From Entrophospora sp. SA101 (taxonomy: Eukaryota; Glomeromycota; Glomeromycetes; Entrophosporales; Entrophosporaceae), in contig CAUDNR010004446.1 of assembly GCA_958430865.1 (NCBI GenBank), forward strand, positions 11,629-36,096: a DNA stretch of 24,468 nucleotides. Direction: 5' to 3'. The notes under the pieces were generated by a model, which was not told the DNA's origin, did no database searches, and saw nothing but the letters and a program-made list of their open reading frames with translations. Numbering within the stretch: position 1 is the first letter of the stretch; the number at the start of each line of letters is the position of its first letter. The translations under genes and the position numbers were made by a program. This document shows, piece after piece, positions 1 to 10,813 of the stretch.

Positions 1-2489
1 TACATTTCCATTTTTGGAGTTAGAGAAGGATCTACAAGGCCAATAAAAAGTTGTGGGACTAGGTGTCTTGCACTATAACAACGAAATATCAATCTGCTAA
101 ATTTTCTCATTTACATTTGCATGGTCTTAATATAGTGTTTGTACTCGTAATATTAGCAGAATCAATGATTTTGCTGCTTAATACACTTGAATAAAATTAC
201 TGTACAGTATTGAATATAAGTTTCGTAAATAATGCAAGTGCAAACACTAGCACTATTCGGATGATGCAATTATTTGTTTTGTCATGAAAAAAGAAATATA
301 TGTTTAATATTGATATCAACTGTTCTCATTGCCTCATGTGCAAAAGAAATATGGAAAACTAAAAGCGATCTGTGATTTTAGCGAATGTTTACTTGGAAAA
401 GAATATGTATGCCTTTAGAGATTGCTTTAAAAGTTTCTGGCTTAGTATTAACCAGCATGAAATAATTATGAGAAGCTAAGAAGAAAAATGAAAGCAAAGA
501 ACGACTTGGTGAATTATTAAGATATTTTTTCTTCGTGAATAAATTTATTTTAAATATTTTCATATAAATTATTTGGTATTTTAACACTCTAAATTTAAAG
601 CTCTGGACATAACATATATTACATTGTTCATGGGAGTGCTGGTCAGATGTGTACTTATCACCGTTTATCAACTTATCACAAAACATTAAGAAACTAATAA
701 ATTTACTGTCATCAGGTATATTGATATTTTAGATCACTGTTGGAATTTGGTCAATGAAAATAGATATGATAATTGAAATTTTTTTAGTTGTTTTGACTGC
801 TTGGCCATGACTCAATGCAAAATATACACAACTAAATCATATAATATCAATAATAACAATTTAATCAAATAATTAAACATAATACCTCAAATTACTCCTA
901 AGAGTAAGTATAACAGATATAAACAAACCAATAAAAAAAGTATATTTTTAATTGGAGAGATGAAACGCCAGCTTACCAACAAACAGTGACTATGATAAAT
1001 TGATTAGATCCTTCCTTGAATGATAAATAGTATTGTTCATTCCGGGCATTTTTGATTGTCAATATTGCTTCAAGAGTCACAGTAATGACTGAAAGATATA
1101 ATCAAAATTTTGAGTTTCGTTACTTTATGGGGTGTTTCTTAATAAGTGGTATGTGGAAAGTGCGTACTGTACTTTTTAGTACGGTACTCACCTTATATAT
1201 ACCTAATACTGTGTTGGAATATGAATTGCTATGTGTGAACTTGCAATTTTTTTTTTAGCATGCTCCTTTGCCTTCATTACGGTACACATTTTCTATATAT
1301 TCTTCAATAAGATTTAGATAGTTTTGCAAAAAAACTAGTGTCAAAAAAATTTTTAAATCAAATTCATAGAGAAATTGTGTTTCATTATTTTATATTAAAA
1401 AGTTTATTATTAATGTTATATCTTTAGAAAAGAATATACGCAAACATAATAATATGTAATGATTAAAAGGCATTTATCTTAATCAACAATTAATTTAAAG
1501 GATATTTATTCGTATTTATTCTAATAAAAAAAAAATACAGAAATTTTCAACAAAGCAAAATCAAAAAATTCTTAAATACATTACAGAAAAATACACTTAT
1601 AAATATATGCCTCTAACAATTTAAGATCCACAATAGAAATGGACGTTGCCCCGTAGTTTTGAAGTCTATGGTTGAAGTCAATTGCTTGCAAAGTGTTGAT
1701 AAAAAACCGGTCAATTCATTCAATAGCGAAATTCTATCGTGGATCATGAATTAAGGGTATCAATGGAATCAGCAAAACTTGAAGTTGAAAATGGCGGTGC
1801 TTTTATCTCTAGATTGCAAGTATTAAATTTTACGATTAATTAAAAATTAAAAATGTATATTAGAAGCTGTAACATAATATAATGAAAATAAAATATACTA
1901 TTTTAACATTGTTCTTAAAGATTAATTGATAAATTATCTGTCATCAGCTTCAAGGTTAATTTTAAAAAAACTACAGCTAACTTTGATATTCAAATAGTAA
2001 ATATACGTGAAAAAACAGTTTTGAGTTAATGCTGCTCCTATATTAATATACAGTGTGTTAAGAATCGTAATTAAATAAATCTAGATGTTATTCACATATT
2101 TTTTTTAAAACTTTGCAAAATTTTTGTCTCTGAAATTTTACCACGGAAATTTTTAATAATAAAAAAACATACAAAAAATTATACCAGTTTGTAGTGAAAG
2201 TTCTGGAGATTATATATATAAGCCTTCATACTTCCAGATTTTCTAGAATTTTGTCAATTAGAAATAAAAGGGATTTGATTATTTTGAAAAAAAAAACAAT
2301 TCAATGTGTAAATTTCTTTAATAATTGCTCTAAAGCCTACATAGTAACATGCTTCAAAAATTTCATGTTATAATCTAAGATCTTCCGATTCTCTGATATA
2401 ATTTTCATCATATAATTTTGGCTACTTTTTTATTAAAAACAATATTTTTACTAACTGCCGTTTTTTCTTAACACTCTGTATTTAATTCT
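1..2489. other. AT-rich intergenic region without a recognisable gene
   Basis: No reading frame on either strand looks like a conserved protein. The few open frames (for example minus 378-686 and plus 1052-1258) have the F/Y/N/K/I-rich composition expected from chance translation of AT-rich DNA. Homopolymer A and T runs are common. The only distinct structure is the hairpin at 1160-1191, listed separately. Diverged regulatory or non-coding RNA content cannot be excluded. Confidence 0.6.
1160..1191. repeat. short imperfect hairpin
   Basis: GTGCGTACTGTAC (1160-1172) and GTACGGTACTCAC (1179-1191) are inverted around a 6-nt T-rich loop: 11 Watson-Crick pairs, one wobble and one mismatch. There is no T-tract context or neighbouring gene that would make it a terminator. 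It may be the core of a decayed foldback element. Confidence 0.45.
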
Positions 2490-2742
2490 TTATGTCAAAT
2501 ATTTTTGGCTTAGAAATCGTGCCCACATTGTATAGTAATATCTTGAGATGTTGTTCTTTAAAGCTTCAAGAGCAATAGTAAACTCCTTGAAATGTGGATC
2601 ATTTCACAGATACGCACACAAATGATTGTAATATCAAAGTTTCCTCAAAATAAACATCTTTTTCAACGAACAATTCACCAGGAGTTTTGTGCTTTTTCCA
2701 GAACTTTGCTCTTACCAATGGCATGGCATTATCCGCATCTAG
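2490..2742 (-). pseudogene. unidentified coding remnant, frameshifted
   Basis: Read on the minus strand, 2742-2599 encodes about 47 residues of normal protein composition, with stretches such as AMPLVRAKFWKKHKTPGELF and EKDVYFEETLILQSF, ending in TGA. A frame shifted by one base continues at 2603 with NDPHFKEFTIALEALKNNIS and RYYYTMWARFLSQKYLT to a TAA at 2490-2492. The two pieces overlap at the frame change, as expected for a one-base indel in one gene. A CACTAG just before 2740 could be a 3' splice site, so this may be one exon of a larger dead gene. I do not recognise the family; a transposon-derived or lineage-specific fungal protein is possible. It runs head-to-head with the MTR4-like pseudogene. 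Confidence 0.45.
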
Positions 2743-4873
2743 TGTTTAAACAATGATGCATCTCGGTAGACACATGTTCAAAGCTATTTATGTTGGTAAT
2801 GTATAGTTGTTTCGATTTGTTTTAGTTCATTGAATATTAATATGTCAAGAAATTTCCGTGAAATATCCGCCACCAAATTGTTCTAAACACAAATAAAATG
2901 CAAAGCCATCATAATTTACAACCTCCAAAGAAAAGAAACTTTTCAGATAATCAGAATGATGATGGTAATAGCAATAACAGTAATAAAGAACACATTAGTA
3001 AAAAAGCAACGAAAAAAATTTTTAGTCAAGAAGCTACTCTTCAAATTGAGCATATAGTAACTGACACATTTCAAGAAGAATCAACAAGAGAAGTTGCACC
3101 CTCTACTAGTGATTTATTAAAAGAACAGAAAATGCCTTTGGTTTTAAGACACGAGGTTACTTACTATAATATTATTATTATTTACAACAATTAAAACTGA
3201 ACTAATCCAGACTCGAAATTGAAAAGGTAAGACACCAAGTAGCAATACCTCTAAATTACGCATACATACCCATTTCTCAACACACAAGGTTAAATGAACC
3301 TGTTTTAGTGAGTGCTCATACTTCTGCTGGTAAAACAGTTGTAGCGGAATATGCCATTGCTCAAAGTTTAAAGAGTAAACGAAAAGTCATATACACTACT
3401 CCAATCAAAGTAAATTTCGAAAAAATATATGACTTGCAATATTGATTAATTGATTGACTAATTAATTACTGAGCATAATAAATATACGTACATATTGTAG
3501 ACATTAAGTAATCAGAAATATAGAGAATTACAACATGAATTTAAAGATGTTGGTTTGATGACTGGCGATGTTACTCTTAATCGAAACTCTAGTTGTAAAG
3601 TAATGACAACTGAAGTATGTTTTTCTTGGACTAGAATAATCAATTAGTTACTTGATCAATTAGTCAATAACTTAATATTATAAATCATTAGATATTACGC
3701 GGTATGTTGTATCGAGGAAGTGAAATGCTAGATGAAGTAGCTTGGGTTATATTTGACGAAATACATTATATGCAAGATAAAGGTAAATACGAGATAAAAA
3801 CGATTCAACAATAGAATATACAAGTAATTTAATAATATACAAGTAATTTAATAATTAATAATTCTTTGAAGATCGCGGTGTTGTATTAGAAGAAACTATC
3901 ATATAGTTACCGCATAGCATTCACACTGTATTTTTGTCTGCCATAATTTCAAATTCAATGGAGTTTGCTGAATGGATTTGCAAAACACATCATCAGGTTA
4001 TTATTGTTTTTATTAAAACTTTTTTTCTTGATAAATAATTATTAAATCTTTTCAATATAAATATAAATATATTATGATGGTGAATTAGCCATGTCATGTT
4101 GTTTATACAGATTTTCGTCCCACACCTTTGCAGCATTATATTTATATTGATCATTTAAATGAAATTTGCTTACTAGTTGATGAAAAAGGCACATTTTATG
4201 AAAATGCTTTCCAGAAAAAAATTAGAGAACCTTTCAATACAGAACCAAAAAATTCTGATAATACCAAATTAAGAAGAAGTAAATTTAATATATTTTAATA
4301 TTAATATGGTTATTAATTTGTATTCATTTATCATTATATTATTAACAATGCTGCAATTATTAATTTAGATAATGTTCATTCAATGATAAAGGCCTGTATA
4401 AGTTCTAATCTTGATCCAATTATTGCATTTGCATTTTCAAATAAGGAATGCAATAATTTGGCAATACAATTGAATAAAATGGATTTTAATAATGGCAAGT
4501 AATAATTATACATATATTATTAGTAATTAACAAATTTAAACTATTAATTCATCATTTATCAATCAACTATCACATTAGATGATGAAAAAGAATTGAGAAC
4601 TAAAGTTGTGGACAATGCTATGGATTTGTTAGCTGAGGAGGATCGTCAATTAAAATCAATACATGATTTATTGTCATTGTTAAAATGTGGTATCGGCATT
4701 TATCATTCAGAATTATTACCTTTTTTGAAAGAAGTGGTGAGCTTTTATTTCAAGAAGGCCTGATCAAAGTGTTATTTACCACCAAAGCATTTTCAATTGG
4801 GTTAAATAAGCCTGCAAAAACTGTTGTTTTTTGTGATTTGACAAAATTTTATGGGTCAACAAATAGAAATGTA

Positions 4874-5014
4874 CAGTCGGCGCTCGATATAGTGAAGTTT
4901 TGGCTAGTACAAATTTGGAAACTATCTGCGTTAATATCCAATCAAATTCAATTTTTCAGAAGATAGTTTCCAAATTTGTACTAGCCAAAACTTCACTATA
5001 TCGAGCGCCGACTG
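4874..5014. mobile_element. 141-bp perfect-hairpin MITE, Tc1/mariner-pogo type, TA duplication
   Basis: Two 54-bp arms (4874-4927 and 4961-5014) are perfect reverse complements around a 33-nt spacer. The ends read CAGTCGGCGCTCGATATAG and its complement, and the element is flanked by TA on both sides (4872-4873, 5015-5016). TA duplication and CAGT-type ends are characteristic of non-autonomous Tc1/mariner or pogo-like elements. There is no coding capacity. It lies in the intron after codon 4868-4870 of the MTR4-like pseudogene, beginning two bases after the intron start. Arm identity of 54/54 suggests a young insertion or a foldback kept homogeneous. Confidence 0.92.
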
Positions 5015-5393
5015 TATGTTGATTATTTTTATTGCGCTTTATCTTTGCCTAAAAATTGTACATTAATGTTTATATACAAATTTTATAGTCAACATCCGGA
5101 GAATACATTCAAATGTCTGGTCACGCTGGTAGAAGAGGTATTGATGATCGTGGTCATGTAATAATGAGCCTTGGTAGTAAATATCATTTGACTAAGGATA
5201 TGGTTAAGGTATATTTAAAATTTTTTTTTAGATACCAACAATTAATTATTTTTTCTTTATTGTGATAATTAGGGAAAACCTAATTCTTTATTATCAGCAT
5301 TTCATTTAAGATATCATATGATATTAAATATGTCAATAATTGAAGGTATAAGTCTTGAATATATGTTAAAAAATAGTTTTTATCAATTTCAAA

Positions 5394-5665
5394 ATACCTT
5401 ACTAAGGTTTCTGGTCGAAACTGCTTCTATTAGTAGCCGAAATTACCCAAATACTTTGGGCAAAAATTATTTTTTTATAAGCCCAAACTACTTTTTGTTA
5501 TTAGCCGAAATTGGGCGAAATTATTTTAAAGTTGTTTAAGTTAAAACAAGTTGATTCATATAGTTTTTTAATGTTCATGCTTATAGAAAATGTTGAGAAG
5601 CCCAAATTGCCCAAACTAGTTTGGGCTTTGAGAAAACAGTTTGGACCAGAAACCTTATACCTTAC
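5394..5665. mobile_element. about 254-bp MITE with 9-bp target duplication (MULE-like)
   Basis: ATACCTTAC occurs at 5394-5402 and again at 5657-5665. Between the copies, the left end AAGGTTTCTGGTCGAAACTG (from 5404) and the right end (to 5656) form imperfect terminal inverted repeats. A 9-bp duplication is typical of Mutator-like elements, but hAT (8 bp) and other families should be checked. The inside contains further short palindromes (CCCAAACTAGTTTGGG) and repeated GCCGAAATT/CCCAAA motifs, and no transposase. It interrupts the helicase exon 5273-5686 just after the QFQN motif. Removing the element and one duplication restores an open frame into the next splice donor at 5687. Confidence 0.88.
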
Positions 5666-7405
5666 CAATTTCTCAGCTACAAGCAAGTATCTATTTAATC
5701 ATTATAGCCAACTTAATCACGTCAAATTCAACTAAACAATATAATAATTTCATAATAATATTATCTTGATTTTATAGAATTGAAAAAGTACAAGAAAAAA
5801 TTGAAAGAGCATAAAATAGAGAATGAAGAATCAGTAGCACAATATTATTCATTTGTTAAACTCAAAGAGGAAATGACTGGCGAGTTTAATGTATACATCA
5901 CAAGTCCAAAACACTGTATGAGATTTTTAACTCCAGGTAGATTGGTATGGGTGAAATATGATGATATGGATTTTGGTTGGAATATGGTCATTAAATGTGA
6001 AGAGATAATAAGGAGGGCAGTTACACATTATAATTTAATAAATTCTGGAAAAGCAATTCATAAAGTAAAAGTGTTGTTGCACTGCTCTAATGATTCATTT
6101 GTGAATAGTGAAAGAGTTGATGTCAAGCCATGCCCAGTAAGCTTAAATGATGGTGTTATGCTGGTAATATAAAACTGAATCTTCATTACTTTAATTATTA
6201 ATAATTTAATTTTGCAAAGTTGTTATTATTGAAGAAACATATTTATTTAATTAATTTTTGAATTTTTTTTCAAAAAAATTTAAAGGTTGTTCCAATAAAA
6301 CTTAAAGATATACAAACAATCAGTCAAATACGCCTTCATGCGGGTGAAAATATCGAGCATGAACGTCATCTAATGCATTTAGCTTATGAAACTATTAATG
6401 ATATTCTTTCAAAACATCCGACTGGTGTGCCATTAGATCCAATAGTACATATGGATATCAGAAATGAAAATTTTAAATTTTTATATCATGCAAATAATAA
6501 ATAAATATATTACTTTCTCTAATTCATTAGATTTTTAAAATTAATATCAATATTTGTCACCTCATTTTAGAAAATGAGATTAATTGAAGAGAACATTAAT
6601 AAACATCCAATTAATCAAGATCCATTAATAATAGAAAAATATACCAAAAGATTGAATTTAGTAGAACAGAGTAAACATTAAAAAGCAGAATTCGCAAAGT
6701 AGAATCAGTTCTTCAATTTGATGAATTTAAAAAAAGAAGACGTTTATTACGGAGAATGGGTTACTTGTCAGAAAATAATATGGTTGAGCTCAAGGGTAGA
6801 ATAGCATGTGGAATTAAATCAGGTGATGAAATAGTTTTAACCGAGTTATTGTTGAATGATGTTTTCAATAGTTTGTCAGCTGAAATGACTGCTGCGCTAT
6901 TTAGTTGTTTATAATTGATGAAATATCGGATGGAAAAAATGTTATAATTCAAGAATTCATAGAGCCATATAATCAAATTTTAGAGACAGCTAGAATTGTA
7001 GCTGAGATTACTGAAGAGTGTGCTATTGCTATTGATAAAGAAAAATATATGGCAAAATTTTCACCTGGGTTGGTGGAAAGTGTGTATGCTTGGTGTAATG
7101 TAAGTAAATTTGGATTTTTTTTATAATTTCTCTCTTTATATATTTTCACTTTTATTTACATTTTTGCCAAATTATAATTATTACTTTATTCAAATTAATT
7201 TTAGCATGTAACGTTTCCAGAAACGTGTAAAAAAGGAAAAATGCAAGGAGATATTGCTAGAAATTTTGAAAACTTGGATGAATTATTACAAGAAATGGTT
7301 TCAGCAGCCAAGTGTATAGGAAACATCGAATTGGAAAACAAATTTTCCTTGTCAATTGAAAAAATCAAAAAGGGAATAATGTTTGCAGCATCATTATACC
7401 ATTAA

Positions 7406-8637
7406 ATTAATAATTAACACATGAATATTTGATTGATTGCTTTATAAAATATATATTTAATTAGCTAATTAATAAAATCAATTAACCAGAATGAAAAGTA
7501 AACAGTCCTTTTTTTTTCTTTGCTATGACCCTCGCAACAACAATCATCCAAAAATAAAAAAAGAAAGTGTTTGAACACCATAACAAATGTTTTATGTGAT
7601 TTAGAATAAATTGATTTTCATTTAACACCACAATTAACTCTTAAATTTTATTTATAATCAATCCTATTTTACTATCCGATCATTGTCACCAACATTTACT
7701 CCCGGATTATTATAATTGAGGTAACATCCAGGCTATTAGTAAGTTTTGGAAAAATTTTACCCTTTTAAGCATGTAACTTCATATATAACCATCGAAAAAA
7801 TTATCCAATATATTTTATCTAAAGAACTATATTAATATAACTGTTGATGTTCTTCACTAATTCTTAATAAACCCATATCTAAATCTATAACGATAGTGAT
7901 AATGATAACAATAAATTATATAAATCAAATATTCAGAATGACCAATTAATTATGATCAATGACAACAATAATCATACTTCTATATCCAATTCCAAGAGCT
8001 CTAAAATAATTACTCATAAAATAATTCTCCCATCTGGTGAAAAAGTCAATAAGACTTATCTGTTAAATGATAATTAAATTATTAAATGTAAAGTTATAAA
8101 TTAACATGATATCACTTGCAATCTCTAATTCACAACTTAGTTTCCACATGAATATTTAAAATTTTATTTATATCAATAGATTAATGTTCTAAAAGTTATT
8201 TATTTTGCCTTATTAATTAATATATACTTTCATAATCTTCAACACTAATTCTAAGATTTAAATAATTTTATAATTGTTTCATAATTGTATATAACAAATT
8301 AAATTTTAAGAATCTTTCAATATGACCAATAAATCATTTCGATTTTTTTAGTGTAACAAGGTTTACAAAAGTACAAGTCAGAGATGATCCGGTTATTTGT
8401 TGATCTATTTTGCTATTTCATTGTTATATGAATGAGGCTTATATTAATTATATTAAATATCAAATATGAGAAGAATTGAATTGTGTTGTTCATTCTTTTG
8501 TTCATTAAAAACCAAATTTTCATTTTTTGGGATTATTTATTATTCATAAGAATTTTAAATCTACGTACGTACATCCAACATCTACTTCCAATCGTCAAAT
8601 TTACATTTCATATCACACATCTCAAACAACACACAAA
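7406..8637. other. intergenic region between helicase relic and Nramp gene
   Basis: This is AT-rich sequence with no conserved gene. The only protein-like frame is a 41-codon plus-strand stretch at 7952-8077, starting MINDNNNHTSIS and ending LLNDN, with a Ser/Asn-rich start and a KIILPSGEKVNKTY tail. It could be a leftover exon, a tiny peptide or chance. The last 150 bases before 8638 are richer in C and CA (ACATCTCAAACAACACACAAA) and are probably the 5' leader of the Nramp mRNA. Confidence 0.4.
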
Positions 8638-10813
8638 ATGCCATCAGGAAATACTTCAACGGATTCCACCAAAGCATTCATAAATCTCACGAATCGTAAT
8701 TCAAGTAGTAGTATAAATGAAGAATCTGAAATTATAAATGATTCGTCAGATCATGATATTACTCGCGGCTTGATTTATAATTTTGGAGAGATTAGTGATG
8801 AGTTAATTAAAGCTGAAATAGATACTGGAGATGTACAAAATAAATTTTCATGGTCAAAGTTATGGAAATATACCGGTCCTGGTAAATATATATATCTGTG
8901 AGAGTGTGAAGATTTTTTTATTGAAAATATTTAATGGATTAGAAAAATAATTATAAATATTTAAAAATATAATATTATAAATATTTAATTACATGATTTA
9001 GGATTTTTAATGTCTATAGCATATCTTGATCCTGGGAATTTAGAAGCCGATCTTCAAACAGGTGCAGTTGCAGGTTATTCCTTGGTAAGTATTAATAATA
9101 ATAATAATTATTTTTTTTTCTAATGAAAGTTCCAATTACTCAAATTTAATTTAATCAAATAATTATAAATATCCATTTACACAGCTCTGGCTTTTACTGT
9201 ATGCTCATATAGCTGGTTTGCTGATACAATGTTTATCAGCCAGAGTTGGTGTAGTAACAGGGATGCATTTAGCTCAATTAATAAAAAAATATTATTCACG
9301 TCCTATCTCAACAATACTTTGGATAATAACTGAGATAGCTATTATTGGCTCCGACATACAAGAGATAGTTGGTACTGCAATAGCATTAAAAATTATTTTT
9401 GGATTACCTTTATGGGTTGGTACATTGTTGACTGCAATGGACACTTTCACTTTCATGTTATTACAAAATTATGGTGTCAGGAAATTAGAAGCCTTCTTCA
9501 TGCTCTTAATTGGCTTGATGGCTGCTTGTTTTTGGATAGAAATGTTCAAGAGCGATCCTGATGTTGGTGGAATAATAACTGGAATGTTATTGCCTTCTGT
9601 TCCTTCTACTGCTGTTATACAAGCTGTTGCAATGATTGGCGCTGGTAATTATTATTTGTTTTTAGAAGGGAAAACCTATTCTATTTTTCAAAAGTTATTT
9701 TTGTTAAAAAAAAATTAATATATATTATTATTATTATAGTCATTATGCCACATAATTTATATCTTCATTCTGCATTAGGTATGTAACTTTAATATAATAT
9801 ACACCTATTGTTGTATGTAAAATTCTATAATATGAATGGTGGTTCTGACTAGCTCATTTGAATCCCACACATGTTCAATTTTAAATTCCCACAAATTTCA
9901 AATTCACGCACATTATATTATATATTGATTTAATTTATTTATTTATTTATTATTATTATTATTATTAAAAAATAGTGATGACTCGTAAGACAGATCCAAG
10001 CTCTAAAGCAAAACTTAAAGAAGCAAATTTTTATTTTGCAATAGAAAGTGGCATTGCTTTGCTTTGTTCATATTTGATAAATATGGCCATTGTTGTTGTT
10101 TTTGGTACAATTTTCTACAAACCAGATGGTAACTCGCCTCATCTACCAGGTTTATATGATGCTGCTGATGCTTTGACTAAAACTTTGGGTAAAGGTGCAA
10201 GATATCTTTGGGCATTTGGTTTATTGGCTGCTGGCCAAAGTTCTACCATGACTGGTACTTTGGCTGGTCAATATGTGATGGAGGGATTTTTTGGTAAAAT
10301 TTTTACAAATCCTTGGCAACGTGTTGCCATAACTCGTGGAATTGCTTTAGTACCATCAATGATGGTTGCTGTTCTTGCTGTAAGTAGGATTAAATTTTTT
10401 TTTATATTTTTATTATTTTAAGGGAAATAAAATAAATTCACATATTTTTTTTTTTTCATTAGGTTGAAAATTTTGATACAATGGGTGAATTTTTAAATGT
10501 ACTTCAAAGTTTGTGCTTGCCAACTGCTCTGATTCCAATTTTAAAGATTATAAGTTCTAAAAATATAATGGGTAAAAGTTTTCAAGCTAATTACTTTTGG
10601 AGAATTGTTTCTTGGTTACTGGCTTCAATTATTGTTTGTTTCAATCTTTTCCTTTTCTTGGCTTATCTAGAAGAACTACCCAATTTGTATGTTGGTTATA
10701 TTCTTGGTGTTATTTATTTTGTTTTTGTGATATATCTTGCTTTATTACCATTAAATGATAATGACAATAATTTTGAAAATAAAAATATTGATATTGGTCA
10801 TTTGGAAAGTTAA
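8638..10813 (+). CDS. Nramp/SMF-type divalent metal (Mn/Fe) transporter
   Basis: Six exons (8638-8881, 9002-9084, 9185-9644, 9740-9778, 9976-10379, 10463-10813) join in frame to about 526 residues, a normal Nramp length. The family couples proton influx to uptake of Mn2+, Fe2+ and related metals through a LeuT fold. Metal-site residues are present: DPGN in helix 1 (D91, N94) within [19 protein letters not shown], and A262-x-x-M265-P-H-N in helix 6 ([12 protein letters not shown]). Other signatures are [20 protein letters not shown] (helix 3) and [20 protein letters not shown] (helix 8). About 80 N-terminal residues are Ser/Asn-rich and cytosolic, and the C-terminus after the last helix is short and acidic. 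The start at 8638 follows AAA and is the first ATG in frame after the CA-rich leader; all junctions are GT-AG. No metal-responsive site was identified. Plasma membrane versus endosomal/vacuolar location cannot be decided from sequence. Confidence 0.95.

Larger units (their letters stand above)
2898..7405 (+). pseudogene. MTR4: MTR4-type exosome RNA helicase, multiply broken
   Basis: Intact MTR4 is a nuclear Ski2-like DExH RNA helicase that feeds RNA to the exosome (TRAMP complex). Exons follow family order: 2898-3155, 3227-3409 (SAHTSAGKT Walker A at 3311-3337), 3501-3614, 3692-3782 (FDEIHYM), 3872-3996, 4089-4278, 4369-4494, 4579-4870, 5089-5208 (motif VI), 5273-5686 (interrupted), 5778-6163 (arch/KOW), 6286-6489, 6571-7099 and 7205-7405, ending in the MTR4-like tail GIMFAASLY. 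Lesions: the Q-motif segment (about 20 residues before Walker A) is missing near 3298; in-frame TAG at 3904-3906; motif III is SAI, not SAT; one-base frameshifts near 4737, 6677 and 6907; motif VI is SGHAGRRG (first Arg to His, codon 5122-5124); a transposon interrupts the exon at 5403-5656. Splice sites are largely preserved and two introns appear to start with GC (4495, 6490), so decay may be fairly recent. A functional MTR4 presumably lies elsewhere in the genome. Confidence 0.93.

Noticed and set aside
378..686. 102-codon minus-strand frame near the left end
   Set aside because: No motif, Lys/Asn/Phe-rich chance composition and no splice or start context.
3783..3906. Use of the in-frame TAG at 3904-3906 as a 3' splice acceptor
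   Set aside because: An intron ending there would skip DRGVVLEETII and join out of phase (the preceding exon leaves one base over), so it does not rescue the helicase frame.
5501..5735. Open frames on both strands at 5501-5686 and 5511-5735
   Set aside because: They lie mostly inside the 254-bp transposon and its inverted-repeat structure and run into helicase exon sequence; no independent protein features.
6761..6976. Minus-strand open frame over the 3' part of the helicase relic
   Set aside because: It is antisense to conserved MTR4 coding sequence and has no recognisable features.
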